Position numbers and translations under genes: made by a program. Below the pieces are notes generated by a model. That model was given only the letters and a program-made list of their open reading frames with translations, made no database searches and was not told where the DNA came from. Below, piece by piece: positions 1-9,911 of a DNA stretch of 64,000 nucleotides (positions within the stretch are counted from its first letter, which is position 1; the number at the start of each line of letters is the position of its first letter). The DNA is taken from assembly GCF_000176135.1 (NCBI RefSeq), contig NZ_ACZN01000018.1, positions 434,001 to 498,000 of the forward strand. The letters run 5' to 3'. Source of the stretch: Vibrio coralliilyticus ATCC BAA-450. Lineage in GTDB: Bacteria; Pseudomonadota; Gammaproteobacteria; Enterobacterales; Vibrionaceae.

Positions 1-3000
1 TTTTGATAGTGGGCAAACAGTTCGCTGAGCAAAACACCAGTGCTCCAACCATCCATCAGAATGTGGTGAATCGTGAAGATACAAGCGATCTCATTGTCGC
101 CCGTTGTCACTAGATCTACTCGCCACAAAGGTTTTAGCTGCTGTACGCTCGCATCTTGTTCCAGTTCGAAACCTTGTTCAATGAGCGAACGTTTATACGA
201 CTCTAGTTCAAAGCCTACTTCCTCTCGCCCATCAAAGACTCTGCTCGTGATAGGAAGGTCATCCCAAACATAAAGGTGTGTCTGACCTTCTACTTGATGC
301 AGCGTACTACGTAGAATCGAATGACGCTTCATCAAGGCTTTCCAACCCTCTTCTAACTGGCCAGCATCAGCGCCAAATATTGGTAAGGTAATTTGGTTGA
401 CGTAGGTACTTGTGTCTTGCGATAGCTGAGCGTGGAAATACAAACCTTGCTGTAGCGTAGACAGCGGTAGTATTTGATTCGGAAGTTGATGAGCGTTATC
501 ACTTACATGGCTTAGCGTAGCAAGACTCAGGTTAGTGTTTGGCGCATCAGCTTGTGTCAAAACGGCTGAGTTAGACGTGCAATGTTCCGTCATTGCTTTG
601 ATTGCCGCTTCTAAGTGATGAACATAAGCATCACATTCAGATTTCGACAGAGCAGAAAGTGAAAACTCCAAATCGACGTCAAAGCCATCATCAGTTTCGC
701 TGATATTCAGTACAATTGCGGCATCAGCTTTGGCATTTTCTGGTCGCCATAAGCCAAACTCACCCAGTTCAGCCCCTTTTACATCAGCCTTCGTTGCTCG
801 GCCTAGGAAGTTAAATAGCACATCAACATTGTCTTGATACTGCCATTGCTGCTGAGCTACGCCAGCTGAGTAACTCAAGCCACCATCGGTGATTGCATGT
901 GAGCCATCTTTTACACTCGCTAACAGTTCACTAATACTCTCACTTAGCACAACTTTTTGCGGGAACAGCGCAGTATGCCAGTTAACACTGCGTGAAAGAT
1001 CCAATCCAAACGACTCACTGAATCGACCATGGCTTTCACGATGAATGACGATCTCATTTGCAGAGGTTATTTGTTTTACTGCAAGTGCAGACAATGCCAT
1101 CAAAGTCTGCTCCTTGCTCATTCTGGCAAAGGCCTGAGTCGATGCAAGCAGTGGCTCGGCGAGCTCTTTGGTTAAATGGTAACTGTGCTTATGAATTCCT
1201 TTGCTTTCGCCCTCCTTAGCAGAACCTTCAGCAAAAGCTCGTTCTGCTCGCTGAGCATTCCAGAATTCGGACTGTTTATGACTGATATGTAGATTCTCTA
1301 ATGCCTCATACCAGTCAGCCTGATTGTGCGTTTTAGAAGCGAAGGCATAAGAGTCGACCCCCATTTCTTGCTGATAACTGCCCAGCAAATCTTGAATAAG
1401 CACAGGCCAAGAAAGCGCATCAATGACAAGGTGGTGAACGGCAACCAGCATTTCGCCCGTCTCAATATTCAAGCCGACCGACAATTGCTTACCAGCAGAC
1501 GGATTAATCGCACTCTGCACAGCATCGATGTCTATCTGCTCGGTATAAAGGTGGAATGCAAAATCTGCGGTAGTCACATATTCAGCTAGACACTCTGCTA
1601 CATCAGATGTTGTGGTATTAGGAGCCTCGAAAGAAAGGCGCAAACTATCGTGATGCTGCACCACTTGCTTAAGTGCTCGGACAATCGCGTCTGCATTAAC
1701 CGGAGCTGGCAAGTTAAGTTTTGCGTACTGGTTGCACAGTTCTAGCTGACCATTCTTATCCAGATAATTCTCAATGAATCGCTTCTGCATTGGTAGCAAG
1801 GCTACTTTGCCATTCAGCTCACCTTGTTCAGCTGGTTTGATTTGGCTATCGAGAACACATAACGCCATTTCATCGAGTACTGGATGGTCAAACACTTGCT
1901 TTGGTGTCAGCATCAAACCTCGTTGACGAAGCTTCCCTACCATTTGCAAAGCGGTAATTGAATCTCCGCCAAGTGCAAAGAAATGGCTGTCAGAACCAAT
2001 AGACTCTACTTTTAGGAGCTCACGCCATATTTCTGCCAACTGATATTGGATGTCCCCTTCCAGCGGTGCACCCGCTTTCTGTTCTTCATCCCAATCCGGT
2101 GCAGATAGTTGCTTACGATCCACCTTACCAGCAGGTGTCAGAGGGAGTGTCTGGCTAACAATGATGCGTGACGGCACCATATAATCTGGCAACTGGGAGG
2201 CTAACTCTATACGCCATTGAGATTCAGATTTTTGCTCTGTTTCACTCAATTGAACGTAACCGACTAGGCGCTTTCCTGTTGGCGACTCGTGTGCGACAAC
2301 AGCACAAAACTCAGCATTAGCAAGCGTCTGTAGGCGAGATTCAATCTCTCCAAGCTCAATACGGAAACCACGAATTTTTACTTGTTGATCGGCACGGCCA
2401 AGGTATTCAACAACACCATCTTGTCTGAATCGGACCAAATCACCAGTGCGATACATACGCTCGCCGTTAGCGGTAAATGGATCCGGAATAAAACGTTCAG
2501 CGGTCAAGTCAGGTCGTTTCAAGTAACCGCGAGCAAGGCCAGATTCCATGCCAATGTATAGTTCACCAACTGTTCCAAATGGGACCTGCTTAAGGTTCTC
2601 GTCCAACACATACAACTTACGGTCACCCACAGGCTGACCAATCGGTGCGTAGGAGCTTTCCAGTTTATCTTCTGGATAAGCACGCCAGATCATCGGAGTA
2701 ACGACCGTTTCTGTCGGGCCGTAACCATTGACGATGCGAGGTGGATTAACCACCCGTTGAATTCGTTCAAACGTATCTCGGGTAAATGCCTCACCACCCA
2801 GTGTCAATGAGCGCAAAGACAAGTCTGGCTGAGTTTGTTCAACCCAATCTAGCCAAGGGCCTGCATAACTTGGTGGGAAACAAGCGATGGTGACCTTCTC
2901 GTCCACCAATACTTGAGTCGTTTTTTCTGGTGTCCACAACTGTTGGTCTCGAATGATAAGTGTTGAGCCAAACGCCAGTGGCACAGTCCAACGCTCAACA

Positions 3001-4967
3001 GCACCATCAAAACTGATAGAGGCAAAATGCAGCTCTGTGTCTTCAGGCGTCATGCCATACTGCTCGCCAATCGTCTGGACATGCATTGTCAGTCCGCGAT
3101 GACTGACTGCCACACCTTTAGGCTTACCTGTTGAACCAGAGGTGTAGATCAGATACGCCAACTGGTCTAAATGGATATCTTGATATGAACACTCACTAGG
3201 CTCAGATACTGGAACCTCAGCTGCTAACAAAGATTCAATAGCGATACACTCTTGAGTATTTTCAGATCGGATGAAAAGATCTTGAGCCTTATCCATCAAG
3301 TTCTGCTGAGTCAGTAATTGCTGAGCTTCGCTGTCTTCAAGCATAAAGCTGATGCGCTCAGCAGGGTAATCCGGATCAAGTGGCAGGAATGCGCAGCCTG
3401 CTTTCATGATGCCAAGCATGGCGACCAACATATCGGTACCACGCTCCATCATCACACCGACAACACTTTCTGATTGAACCTCTCTTTGATGCAGTGAATC
3501 TGTAACTAAATTCGATTGAGCATCTAACTCAGCGTAAGTCAGCGTGTTATGGCCATGTTTTAAGGCAACTTTTTCAGGACGCAGTTTTGCTTGCTCAGCC
3601 ACAAGCGCCATAAAGGTCACTGGATTCCATGTTTGTTGTACCGCTGAGTGCGCTTCCAAGGCCACTGTGTCTGAGCTAGAAAGCGCGTTAGTCCGTGCTA
3701 GAGACTGTTGAGGAGATTGGCAGATCTGGTTCAGAACGTTTTTGTATGTGCTTAAAATGCTGTCAATTTGAGCTTGAGTGAACTTCTCTTGTGCATAAAC
3801 AAGTCGCAGTGATAGTTGCTCACCCGTTACTGCATCCAACACCAATTCAAACGGTGTTTCAGCGAGAGGGAACTCTGTGAATGAGCCCTGAATTTCTCCA
3901 GAAGTTACGACCAGCTTGTCACCATGACTGCGGTAGTTGAATGCAACAGTCGGTAATGGAAGTTGCCCTGCTAATTTCTCTAGAGGTAAATGCTCGAACT
4001 TCATTGACTCTGTCAGGTTTGTTCGGACACTCTCAACCAATTCAGCAAGCGTATTTTCAGGAGAAACTTGCAAACCTAGTACAGCATTATTGACATAAAA
4101 ACCAATGTTTCTTCGGCTTTTCGAGTTTCGGTTTAGGGCAGGTACAGTGATCGAAGGATGCGCATGATTTGAGTAGCTAGACAGAGTAAGTAATAGAGCC
4201 GTAGAAAGCACTTCAAAGCGTGTGACACCAAAAGATTTCGCAGCTTCAGACACGCGCTCAGTTTCTTCCAGAGTCAATGACTCTTCAATATGTGTAGCCG
4301 TATAAGCACTGGCGTCGATCTGATTGGAAGCCGGCAATACGCAAGGTTCATCGCTGATTAGATTCAATGCTTGCCATTGCTGCATCGCCTCCTCATGCTC
4401 TTCACTTCCTTGCATTGAAGCGAATTCAACGAAGCTTTGGCCTCGTAGTTTACGTTTTGGCTTGCCAGCGAGGCGATCAACCAACGCGCGAACAACAAGC
4501 TGTAAAGACCAAGCATCCGTTGTAATGTGGTGAGCGGCTACTCCCATCACAAACTCTTGGTCACTCACTTGATATAGGCACACCCTATTCAAGGCTTCAC
4601 CGACCATGATGTAAGGCTCTCGAACCCGTCTTTCTGCATCTTTTAACACGAATGCTTCAGGGTCAGAATATTTCTGTGCGTCAACAAATTCCAGTTTTGG
4701 ACCAGAATCTGAGACTCGTTGAAGAGGCACGCCATCATGTTCTTTGAGTCTTAGCCGAAGAACATCTTGCTGTTCTACCAGCGCATCGAATGCCTCAAAT
4801 ATGGCTTCTTTGCTGATACCTTCTCCAGACAAACGTAATAAGCCACCCGTATTGTAGGCAATACTTTCTGGCATGAGCTGCTGGAACAACCACAGACGTT
4901 GCTGAGAATGAGAAAGTGGACCCCAACCACCATTGGCCGGAGTCATCGTGATATCATCCACTGACAT
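1..4967 (-). CDS. Non-ribosomal peptide synthetase, N-terminal part (C-A-T-E-C...), runs off the window
   Basis: Assembly-line enzyme that should build a siderophore peptide in the cytoplasm. The frame is open for 1655 codons from the ATG at 4967 to the left edge, so the 3' part is missing. Domains in order: condensation (about 15-440; H146 H147 and D151 in HHITTDAWS), adenylation (about 470-960; YTSGSTGKPKG near 612, NGYGPTE near 745, YRTGD near 838), carrier protein (GGDS, phosphopantetheine Ser 1003), epimerization (HHLVIDALSW from H1178, ESHGR near 1306, FNFLG near 1379) and a second condensation domain (STLQQG near 1500, HHILMDGWS near 1634). The E domain implies a D-configured first residue. 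A C domain at the very N-terminus fits either a lipo-initiation (starter) C domain or a protein that accepts from another synthetase. It lies 73 bp after mbtH in the same direction. The start follows an AGG nine bases upstream. NRPS identity is certain; the product is inferred. Confidence 0.96.
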   Translation of the reverse strand, partial: MSVDDITMTPANGGWGPLSHSQQRLWLFQQLMPESIAYNTGGLLRLSGEGISKEAIFEAFDALVEQQDVLRLRLKEHDGVPLQRVSDSGPKLEFVDAQKYSDPEAFVLKDAERRVREPYIMVGEALNRVCLYQVSDQEFVMGVAAHHITTDAWSLQLVVRALVDRLAGKPKRKLRGQSFVEFASMQGSEEHEEAMQQWQALNLISDEPCVLPASNQIDASAYTATHIEESLTLEETERVSEAAKSFGVTRFEVLSTALLLTLSSYSNHAHPSITVPALNRNSKSRRNIGFYVNNAVLGLQVSPENTLAELVESVRTNLTESMKFEHLPLEKLAGQLPLPTVAFNYRSHGDKLVVTSGEIQGSFTEFPLAETPFELVLDAVTGEQLSLRLVYAQEKFTQAQIDSILSTYKNVLNQICQSPQQSLARTNALSSSDTVALEAHSAVQQTWNPVTFMALVAEQAKLRPEKVALKHGHNTLTYAELDAQSNLVTDSLHQREVQSESVVGVMMERGTDMLVAMLGIMKAGCAFLPLDPDYPAERISFMLEDSEAQQLLTQQNLMDKAQDLFIRSENTQECIAIESLLAAEVPVSEPSECSYQDIHLDQLAYLIYTSGSTGKPKGVAVSHRGLTMHVQTIGEQYGMTPEDTELHFASISFDGAVERWTVPLAFGSTLIIRDQQLWTPEKTTQVLVDEKVTIACFPPSYAGPWLDWVEQTQPDLSLRSLTLGGEAFTRDTFERIQRVVNPPRIVNGYGPTETVVTPMIWRAYPEDKLESSYAPIGQPVGDRKLYVLDENLKQVPFGTVGELYIGMESGLARGYLKRPDLTAERFIPDPFTANGERMYRTGDLVRFRQDGVVEYLGRADQQVKIRGFRIELGEIESRLQTLANAEFCAVVAHESPTGKRLVGYVQLSETEQKSESQWRIELASQLPDYMVPSRIIVSQTLPLTPAGKVDRKQLSAPDWDEEQKAGAPLEGDIQYQLAEIWRELLKVESIGSDSHFFALGGDSITALQMVGKLRQRGLMLTPKQVFDHPVLDEMALCVLDSQIKPAEQGELNGKVALLPMQKRFIENYLDKNGQLELCNQYAKLNLPAPVNADAIVRALKQVVQHHDSLRLSFEAPNTTTSDVAECLAEYVTTADFAFHLYTEQIDIDAVQSAINPSAGKQLSVGLNIETGEMLVAVHHLVIDALSWPVLIQDLLGSYQQEMGVDSYAFASKTHNQADWYEALENLHISHKQSEFWNAQRAERAFAEGSAKEGESKGIHKHSYHLTKELAEPLLASTQAFARMSKEQTLMALSALAVKQITSANEIVIHRESHGRFSESFGLDLSRSVNWHTALFPQKVVLSESISELLASVKDGSHAITDGGLSYSAGVAQQQWQYQDNVDVLFNFLGRATKADVKGAELGEFGLWRPENAKADAAIVLNISETDDGFDVDLEFSLSALSKSECDAYVHHLEAAIKAMTEHCTSNSAVLTQADAPNTNLSLATLSHVSDNAHQLPNQILPLSTLQQGLYFHAQLSQDTSTYVNQITLPIFGADAGQLEEGWKALMKRHSILRSTLHQVEGQTHLYVWDDLPITSRVFDGREEVGFELESYKRSLIEQGFELEQDASVQQLKPLWRVDLVTTGDNEIACIFTIHHILMDGWSTGVLLSELFAHYQ

Positions 4968-5040
4968 ACATATACCTAAAAACTGTTAAATGTCAGGTAC
5001 CTAAACAGTAGGCACCAAAATTAAGCAAAAGTGAGTGACA

Positions 5041-5244
5041 TTACTCAGCTAACGCTTCTCGCAGGCTTTTCGGACGCATGTCAGTCCACACTTCATTAAT
5101 GTGGGCAAGGCAAGTTTCTTTGTTGCCAGTAACACCAACGGCTTTCCATCCATTTGGAATTGGATGATAAGTAGGCCAAATGCTGTACTGTTCTTGCGGG
5201 TTGATAACGACGGTAAATTCTGTGTTTGGGCTGTCAATACTCAT
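5041..5244 (-). CDS. mbtH: MbtH-family NRPS accessory protein
   Basis: Small 67-residue protein that binds NRPS adenylation domains and supports their folding and activity. The family hallmark is visible: an N-terminal beta strand with FTVVINPQEQYSIWP, the NGW turn, and the C-terminal W-x-D-M-R-P-x-S-L block. It sits between the exporter (57 bp upstream) and the NRPS (73 bp downstream), all reading leftward, as in other siderophore clusters, and probably serves the adenylation domain of the adjacent NRPS. Length and motifs are standard for the family, and I see nothing abnormal. Confidence 0.96.
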   Translation of the reverse strand: MSIDSPNTEFTVVINPQEQYSIWPTYHPIPNGWKAVGVTGNKETCLAHINEVWTDMRPKSLREALAE

Positions 5245-5301
5245 AATATCCTCAACTAGATCGTTGTTTTTATTGTTTTGATTTTCTGGATTGTTGTTTC
5301 G

Positions 5302-6957
5302 TTAAGCGACGACACTTTCTACTGCTTGTTGAGCTTGTGATTTATCTGCAGTATCCAGTTCCGTCAGTTGCCCACTGTCCATTTTGAAGATGCGATCAGC
5401 CGCATCGAAATAACGGTCATCATGGGTAATAGCGATTACAGTCACGCCACGCTCTTTAAGAAGAGGCAGTAACTGTTGGTAAAAGACTTTTCTAAAGCGA
5501 GGGTCTTGATCTGCCGCCCATTCGTCGAGAAGCATGCAGCCTCGCTGTTCAGCAACGGCCATCAGCAACGCCAGACGCTTACGCTGCCCCTGTGAATAGC
5601 GAACATCTGACAAGCGACCATTCTCTTGAGTCACTTTGTGGCTCATTTCCAGACGGTCCATCCACTCTTTGATATCGGCTTCTGGAACGTCTTGACCTTG
5701 TCCATTGGTAATCTGATGGAACAAGTAGAAGTCACTGAATACGGTAGAAAATTGCTGGCGATAGTGAGGCCAGTTGAGCTCACTCATAGGTTGACCGTTC
5801 AAGAGAACATTACCTGTATGCGGGCGATAAAGGCCGGTCAGTAAACGAGCAAACGTTGATTTTCCGCTGCCATTACCTCCAATGATGAAGATCATCTCAC
5901 CTTTTGAGGCTTTAAAATTGATTGGGCCAACTTTAAACGGACGGTCATCGCCATCAGCGCGGTATTCGTAAGTCACCTGTTGGAGATCGATGCCTTCAAA
6001 TACTTCTGGTTGTTCGTTAGCCTCAACAAGGTTTTCATTGTCACTTAAATCGAGAGATTCAAGCTTGCGCATAGAAATATTGGCGCTAATCAGACCTGGC
6101 AGCGCACCGACCGCGGCCATAAGTGGCATGCGCATAAAAAGAATGACCAGAGCAAAGGTAGAAGCAACGTCAAATCCAGCCCAGCCTAAACCCAGCGCCA
6201 GATAAAAGTTGAGACCAATAAGTGCCAGCACAATCGTGTTAGCCATATTGGCAGCAAAACCGTTGTAGATATCCGCTCTTGTGACTTCGTCTCGATAACC
6301 CGCGGCATTTGGACCAAACTCATCCTCAAAATAACGACGAGCGCGATTTGGGTTGAGTGATAACTCTTTGCGGCCGTCAATCAAGGCCTGATAGTCGTGA
6401 TAAAGCTTGTCTTCCAACTCACGAACTTTGCGAACGTGAAACGTAATGCGTGTCACCAATCCATATCCAATGATGCCAGTCGCCCCTAACATCAGAAGGC
6501 TTACACCAAACAGTGGTAGTGATAGAAAGGCGAGATAAGACAATGCCACTACGGTAAGTACCAAGCCGTAAATCATTTCCGGCAGGGTAACGAAGGCAAT
6601 CGTAATGTTGCGAATGTCGGTATTCAGCGATGCCAGCACGCCAGCACTACCCACATCTTCTATTTGTTCAATATCCGTGTTGATCAGTTGCTTAACCAAT
6701 TGACAACGCTTTGAATAGACAAATTGGTGGCCTAACTTGTGCAGTGACACCTGCGCGACGGTAGCCGTGATCAATAGCAGCACCAGCAATCCAGCAAATT
6801 GCCAAATAGCACTATGGACACTGGTTGTCTGACTCAACAGTTCATATTGAATAAAAGCAATCACGCCAATACTGAGAAAGGCACTTGCCACACTCAGCAA
6901 AATAACCAAAGCGAGCGCTTTATGTTGTTTATGGGCCAACTGAAAAAGTAATTTCAT
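5302..6957 (-). CDS. PvdE/SyrD-like cyclic-peptide (siderophore) ABC exporter, fused TM and ATPase domains
   Basis: Inner-membrane half-transporter of 551 residues that should move the siderophore or its precursor across the cytoplasmic membrane. The N-terminal 280 residues hold about six hydrophobic segments. The C-terminal half is an ATPase with Walker A GGNGSGKST near 360, the signature-like YSQGQRKR near 454 (a variant of LSGGQ) and Walker B MLLDEWAAD near 474. The SQGQRKRLAL and DEWAADQDP wording is typical of the PvdE / cyclic-peptide exporter branch. It is the first gene of the exporter-mbtH-NRPS unit and has its own Fur-like box at 6980-6998. The nearest alternative is a microcin-type exporter, but the NRPS context favours siderophore traffic. 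Confidence 0.92.
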   Translation of the reverse strand: MKLLFQLAHKQHKALALVILLSVASAFLSIGVIAFIQYELLSQTTSVHSAIWQFAGLLVLLLITATVAQVSLHKLGHQFVYSKRCQLVKQLINTDIEQIEDVGSAGVLASLNTDIRNITIAFVTLPEMIYGLVLTVVALSYLAFLSLPLFGVSLLMLGATGIIGYGLVTRITFHVRKVRELEDKLYHDYQALIDGRKELSLNPNRARRYFEDEFGPNAAGYRDEVTRADIYNGFAANMANTIVLALIGLNFYLALGLGWAGFDVASTFALVILFMRMPLMAAVGALPGLISANISMRKLESLDLSDNENLVEANEQPEVFEGIDLQQVTYEYRADGDDRPFKVGPINFKASKGEMIFIIGGNGSGKSTFARLLTGLYRPHTGNVLLNGQPMSELNWPHYRQQFSTVFSDFYLFHQITNGQGQDVPEADIKEWMDRLEMSHKVTQENGRLSDVRYSQGQRKRLALLMAVAEQRGCMLLDEWAADQDPRFRKVFYQQLLPLLKERGVTVIAITHDDRYFDAADRIFKMDSGQLTELDTADKSQAQQAVESVVA

Positions 6958-6979
6958 CTCAAATCCATGTATTAATTAT

Positions 6980-6998
6980 TATTGTGATTATCATTATC
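6980..6998 (-). promoter_or_regulatory. Fur box upstream of the exporter-mbtH-NRPS unit
   Basis: The 19 bases match the consensus GATAATGATAATCATTATC at 15 positions; the right half (ATCATTATC) is perfect. The site lies 23 bp upstream of the exporter start, which would allow iron-Fur to block its promoter. It shows that the exporter, mbtH and NRPS can be transcribed separately from fhuCDB. Confidence 0.8.
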
Positions 6999-7056
6999 AA
7001 CAAATTTTAAAACAGCATTGAGGGAAGATGAGCATTGCCTCCCTCACGACTAAAAA

Positions 7057-9033
7057 TTAGAGTCTGCGAAGCCCCCACATCAGATACATACCGCCAATCA
7101 AAGACGCCACCAAACCGGCTGGGATTTCTTGTGGGTACAACATTTGGCGTCCTAGCCAATCAGCGAGAAGCATTAGCCCCATACCGACAAGCGCTGAACA
7201 AATCAGGTGTTCTCTAGCTCGGCTAAAACCAAACAAACGAGCGAGATGCGGCGCCATCAAACCAATAAAACTCAATGGGCCAACAACGAGAGTGGCACTA
7301 ACTGTCAGCAATGCCACCAGCAGTAATAGCAAACCTCTCGCCTGCCCTACTTTCACTCCAAGTGCGCGAGAACTGGCCTCTCCCAAAGGTAATATGTCCA
7401 ACCAGCGAGCCGTTAAGAAACTAAAGCCAACAAGCACGAAAGTCGCGACTGCTAAAGGAAGTAAGGTCGCCTCTGTAACAAAGTAAGTTGAGCCAGAAAG
7501 CCAGGCTAGAACTTGGTAACTACGTGGGTCTCCACCTGCCAATACGAAGCTTTGTACCGCATTCATCAGAGCTGTGATAGCCACACCAGTAAGCAGTACT
7601 CGTTCTGGTTGGAATCCAGACTTACGGTTCAAAAGAACAATCACAGATAGCGACGCCATCGCGCCCACAAGTCCACCTAAATACAAACCAACGAGACTAA
7701 CGCCAATGCCAGAGAACATGGCAATGATCAAACCCAAAGCGGTACCCGAACTGATGCCGATTACTTCAGGGCTCGCCATCGGGTTACCACTTAAACGCTG
7801 GATCAGCGTACCTGCGGTAGCCAACATCACACCAGCTAAGGCGGCGGCAACAAGTCGGGGCCAACGCCACTCAAGCAGGTTCCACTCACCTGAGAACACT
7901 AGCCACTGCCAGCCAGAGCTCTGAATTGAAGTGGTACTAAAGATAAATAGAGCAACTGGAATAACGAGCGCAACCAATGCAATGGCATGGCGGTTGAGGC
8001 TCTTAACTTGCTCACTATGACGCGTCATGACTGTTTGCGTCTGGGTTTGACTACGCATCGACAACCTTGGCAGCAGCCACAATAAGAGAGGTGCACCTAA
8101 TGCGGCAGTTGCGGCACCAGTTGGCACAATCATGGCGGCAATACCTGGGAGCTGTTGGATAAGCAGATCCGTAAGCGTTAGTAGTAAACCACCTAACAGC
8201 ATGGAGACGATTAACTTAGGCACAAGACGATGCACACCGGTTGCACGAGCAATCGCTGGAGCAGCGAGACCTACGAAGCCAATCACGCCAACTTTAGCGA
8301 CCACCCAAGATGTCAGTAACACTGCGAGACCAAGACATATAACGCGCAACTTAGCCAAAGACACGCCAAGACTTTTCGCGCCTTCTTCAGATAATTCCAG
8401 CAAGGTTAACGGCTTAACAAATAGGAATGAAATACCAATCGCTAACCCGAGTCTTGGCGCGAGATAAGCAATATCAGACCACCCTGTCTGGACGAGAGAA
8501 CCCGCTCCCCAAATCATTAAGCCTGCTAGCTTATCCTGATTCATCATCAACAGGACAGTGCTGACGGCGCCGAAGTAGAGGTTAATGACCAGACCTGAAA
8601 CCACCACAACTGTCGGTGAAAGAGCACGACGCCATGACAGTGCAAATACCAGCGCCATTGTTCCCACGCCACCAAGCAAAGCAATCAGTGATTTAGAAAA
8701 TGTCAGTAACCAAGGGGCATACAAGGTTGCCATCATCAGAGTAAAACTGGCACCACTTGCCACACCTAAAGTGGATGGTGACGCCAAAGGGTTACGCAAC
8801 ACTTGCTGCATCAGTACGCCAGCAGCAGCCAAAGCAGCACCTGCAATCAGTGTCGTGAAAAATCTAGGCCACCAAGTTAAATGCAATCTAACCGATTCTG
8901 GCGACATCCAATCTGCTTGGAACAGGCTATTCATGCCTGCTGAGAAATTGCCAGAGGCATTCAACTGAAAGCCTGCAATGGTCAGCATAAATGCCGCGAG
9001 TATCGCAACAAGACTCAGGGATAAGATTCTCAT
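7057..9033 (-). CDS. fhuB: FhuB-type ferric hydroxamate ABC permease, tandem fused
   Basis: Inner-membrane permease of 658 residues that carries ferric hydroxamate siderophores into the cytoplasm. It consists of two homologous FecCD-type halves of about 320 residues, with roughly 20 hydrophobic segments in total. The paired signatures are visible twice: RNPLASPSTLGVASGA (about 80-96) and GNPMASPEVIGISSGT (second half), then GFVGLAAPAIAR and SFIGLMAPHLAR near the end of each half, the loops that contact the ATPase. Double length is the norm for FhuB, whereas most siderophore permeases are heterodimers. It overlaps fhuD by 4 bp, so the two are translationally coupled. Expression should follow the Fur box ahead of fhuC. 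Confidence 0.95.
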   Translation of the reverse strand: MRILSLSLVAILAAFMLTIAGFQLNASGNFSAGMNSLFQADWMSPESVRLHLTWWPRFFTTLIAGAALAAAGVLMQQVLRNPLASPSTLGVASGASFTLMMATLYAPWLLTFSKSLIALLGGVGTMALVFALSWRRALSPTVVVVSGLVINLYFGAVSTVLLMMNQDKLAGLMIWGAGSLVQTGWSDIAYLAPRLGLAIGISFLFVKPLTLLELSEEGAKSLGVSLAKLRVICLGLAVLLTSWVVAKVGVIGFVGLAAPAIARATGVHRLVPKLIVSMLLGGLLLTLTDLLIQQLPGIAAMIVPTGAATAALGAPLLLWLLPRLSMRSQTQTQTVMTRHSEQVKSLNRHAIALVALVIPVALFIFSTTSIQSSGWQWLVFSGEWNLLEWRWPRLVAAALAGVMLATAGTLIQRLSGNPMASPEVIGISSGTALGLIIAMFSGIGVSLVGLYLGGLVGAMASLSVIVLLNRKSGFQPERVLLTGVAITALMNAVQSFVLAGGDPRSYQVLAWLSGSTYFVTEATLLPLAVATFVLVGFSFLTARWLDILPLGEASSRALGVKVGQARGLLLLLVALLTVSATLVVGPLSFIGLMAPHLARLFGFSRAREHLICSALVGMGLMLLADWLGRQMLYPQEIPAGLVASLIGGMYLMWGLRRL

Positions 9034-9911
9034 CGTTTGACCTCCTCAGCCAGAGCAGAGGTGACCAAATTAGCGAAACGCATCGCTGAGGGTAAACCAC
9101 CAAAACTCCATGTTGGTTTTACAGTGATTACCGGACGACCCGTTTGCCCAATCAAATACTGCCAATATTGGTCTTGCGCTAAATGTTCCTTTACGCCAAC
9201 AGGAAGAGGTTCTATGACGACAAATTGCGCATCGATACCCTGTAACTTATCAACACCTGTGAGAGCAAAGCCCCACGCGTTAGTGGCTTTGTCCCAAGCA
9301 TTTTGAATGCCTAACTGATTCAATGCCACTTTATAGATGCTGTTCTCACCAAATACTCGAACATGTTTGGTGTCCATAAACTGCACTAAAAGCACTGGAG
9401 GCAGGTTGTCAGGCAGTGCTGCCTTGAGGCCATTCAATTCAGCTTCACTATTGGCGATAAGCTGTTCAGCTTGCTTATCAGCGTTAACCTCTTTTGCCAT
9501 GCGGCGAGTGAAATCAGTGACGGCCTCCCAGTTAACCTCACCCACTTTATACAGGCCAAGAATTTTTACGGGTGCAATACGAGATAACTGAGTCTCAAGC
9601 GAAGCGAAACGAGGAGACAGGAATATGGTGTCTAGGTTTAGCTCAGATAATCTTTCTAGGTTGGGTTGAGTGCGCAGGCCAACATCTACAGTCTCATCCG
9701 GTATTTTCGGACTTCTCACCCAGTCGTTGTAATCCGACTGTTGAGCCGATGCCACAGGCGTAACGCCAAGAGCAATCATGGTTTCCGTCTGAGACCAGTC
9801 AATGGACATCACTCGTAATTTATCTTGTGACACCTCTGTTCCAGCCATGGCAGGCATGATTACCGTCAACGTAGTAATACAGGCGATTGTCATTCGTTTG
9901 ATGTTTAGCAT
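9030..9911 (-). CDS. fhuD: FhuD-type periplasmic ferric siderophore-binding protein
   Basis: Periplasmic receptor of 293 residues that hands ferric hydroxamate to FhuB. It has an N-terminal Sec signal peptide (KR, a hydrophobic run to about residue 22, AMA-G), with no lipobox cysteine at the processing site. The body is a helical-backbone (TroA/FhuD) fold: VMSIDWSQTETMIALGVTPVA near 34, a conserved PNLERLSELNLDTIF block near 83, and the C-terminal TGRPVITVKPTWSFGG region typical of FhuD. It lies between fhuC and fhuB with short overlaps on both sides (7 bp and 4 bp), a tight operon. Binding of a hydroxamate is inferred from the family. Confidence 0.93.
   Translation of the reverse strand: MLNIKRMTIACITTLTVIMPAMAGTEVSQDKLRVMSIDWSQTETMIALGVTPVASAQQSDYNDWVRSPKIPDETVDVGLRTQPNLERLSELNLDTIFLSPRFASLETQLSRIAPVKILGLYKVGEVNWEAVTDFTRRMAKEVNADKQAEQLIANSEAELNGLKAALPDNLPPVLLVQFMDTKHVRVFGENSIYKVALNQLGIQNAWDKATNAWGFALTGVDKLQGIDAQFVVIEPLPVGVKEHLAQDQYWQYLIGQTGRPVITVKPTWSFGGLPSAMRFANLVTSALAEEVKR

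Noticed and set aside
1326..1589. 87-codon ORF inside the NRPS on the + strand
   Set aside because: The minus-strand NRPS frame is open through it and carries the epimerization motif HHLVIDALSW; the + ORF is a shadow.
7019..7046. TGAGGGA / TCCCTCA inverted repeat after fhuB as a terminator
   Set aside because: Short stem with a 14-base loop and no T-run directly after it; too weak to call.
8585..8968. 127-codon ORF on the + strand opposite fhuB
   Set aside because: Pure antisense shadow of a high-confidence permease; the composition (Thr, Pro, Ala rich) is what a reversed membrane protein gives.
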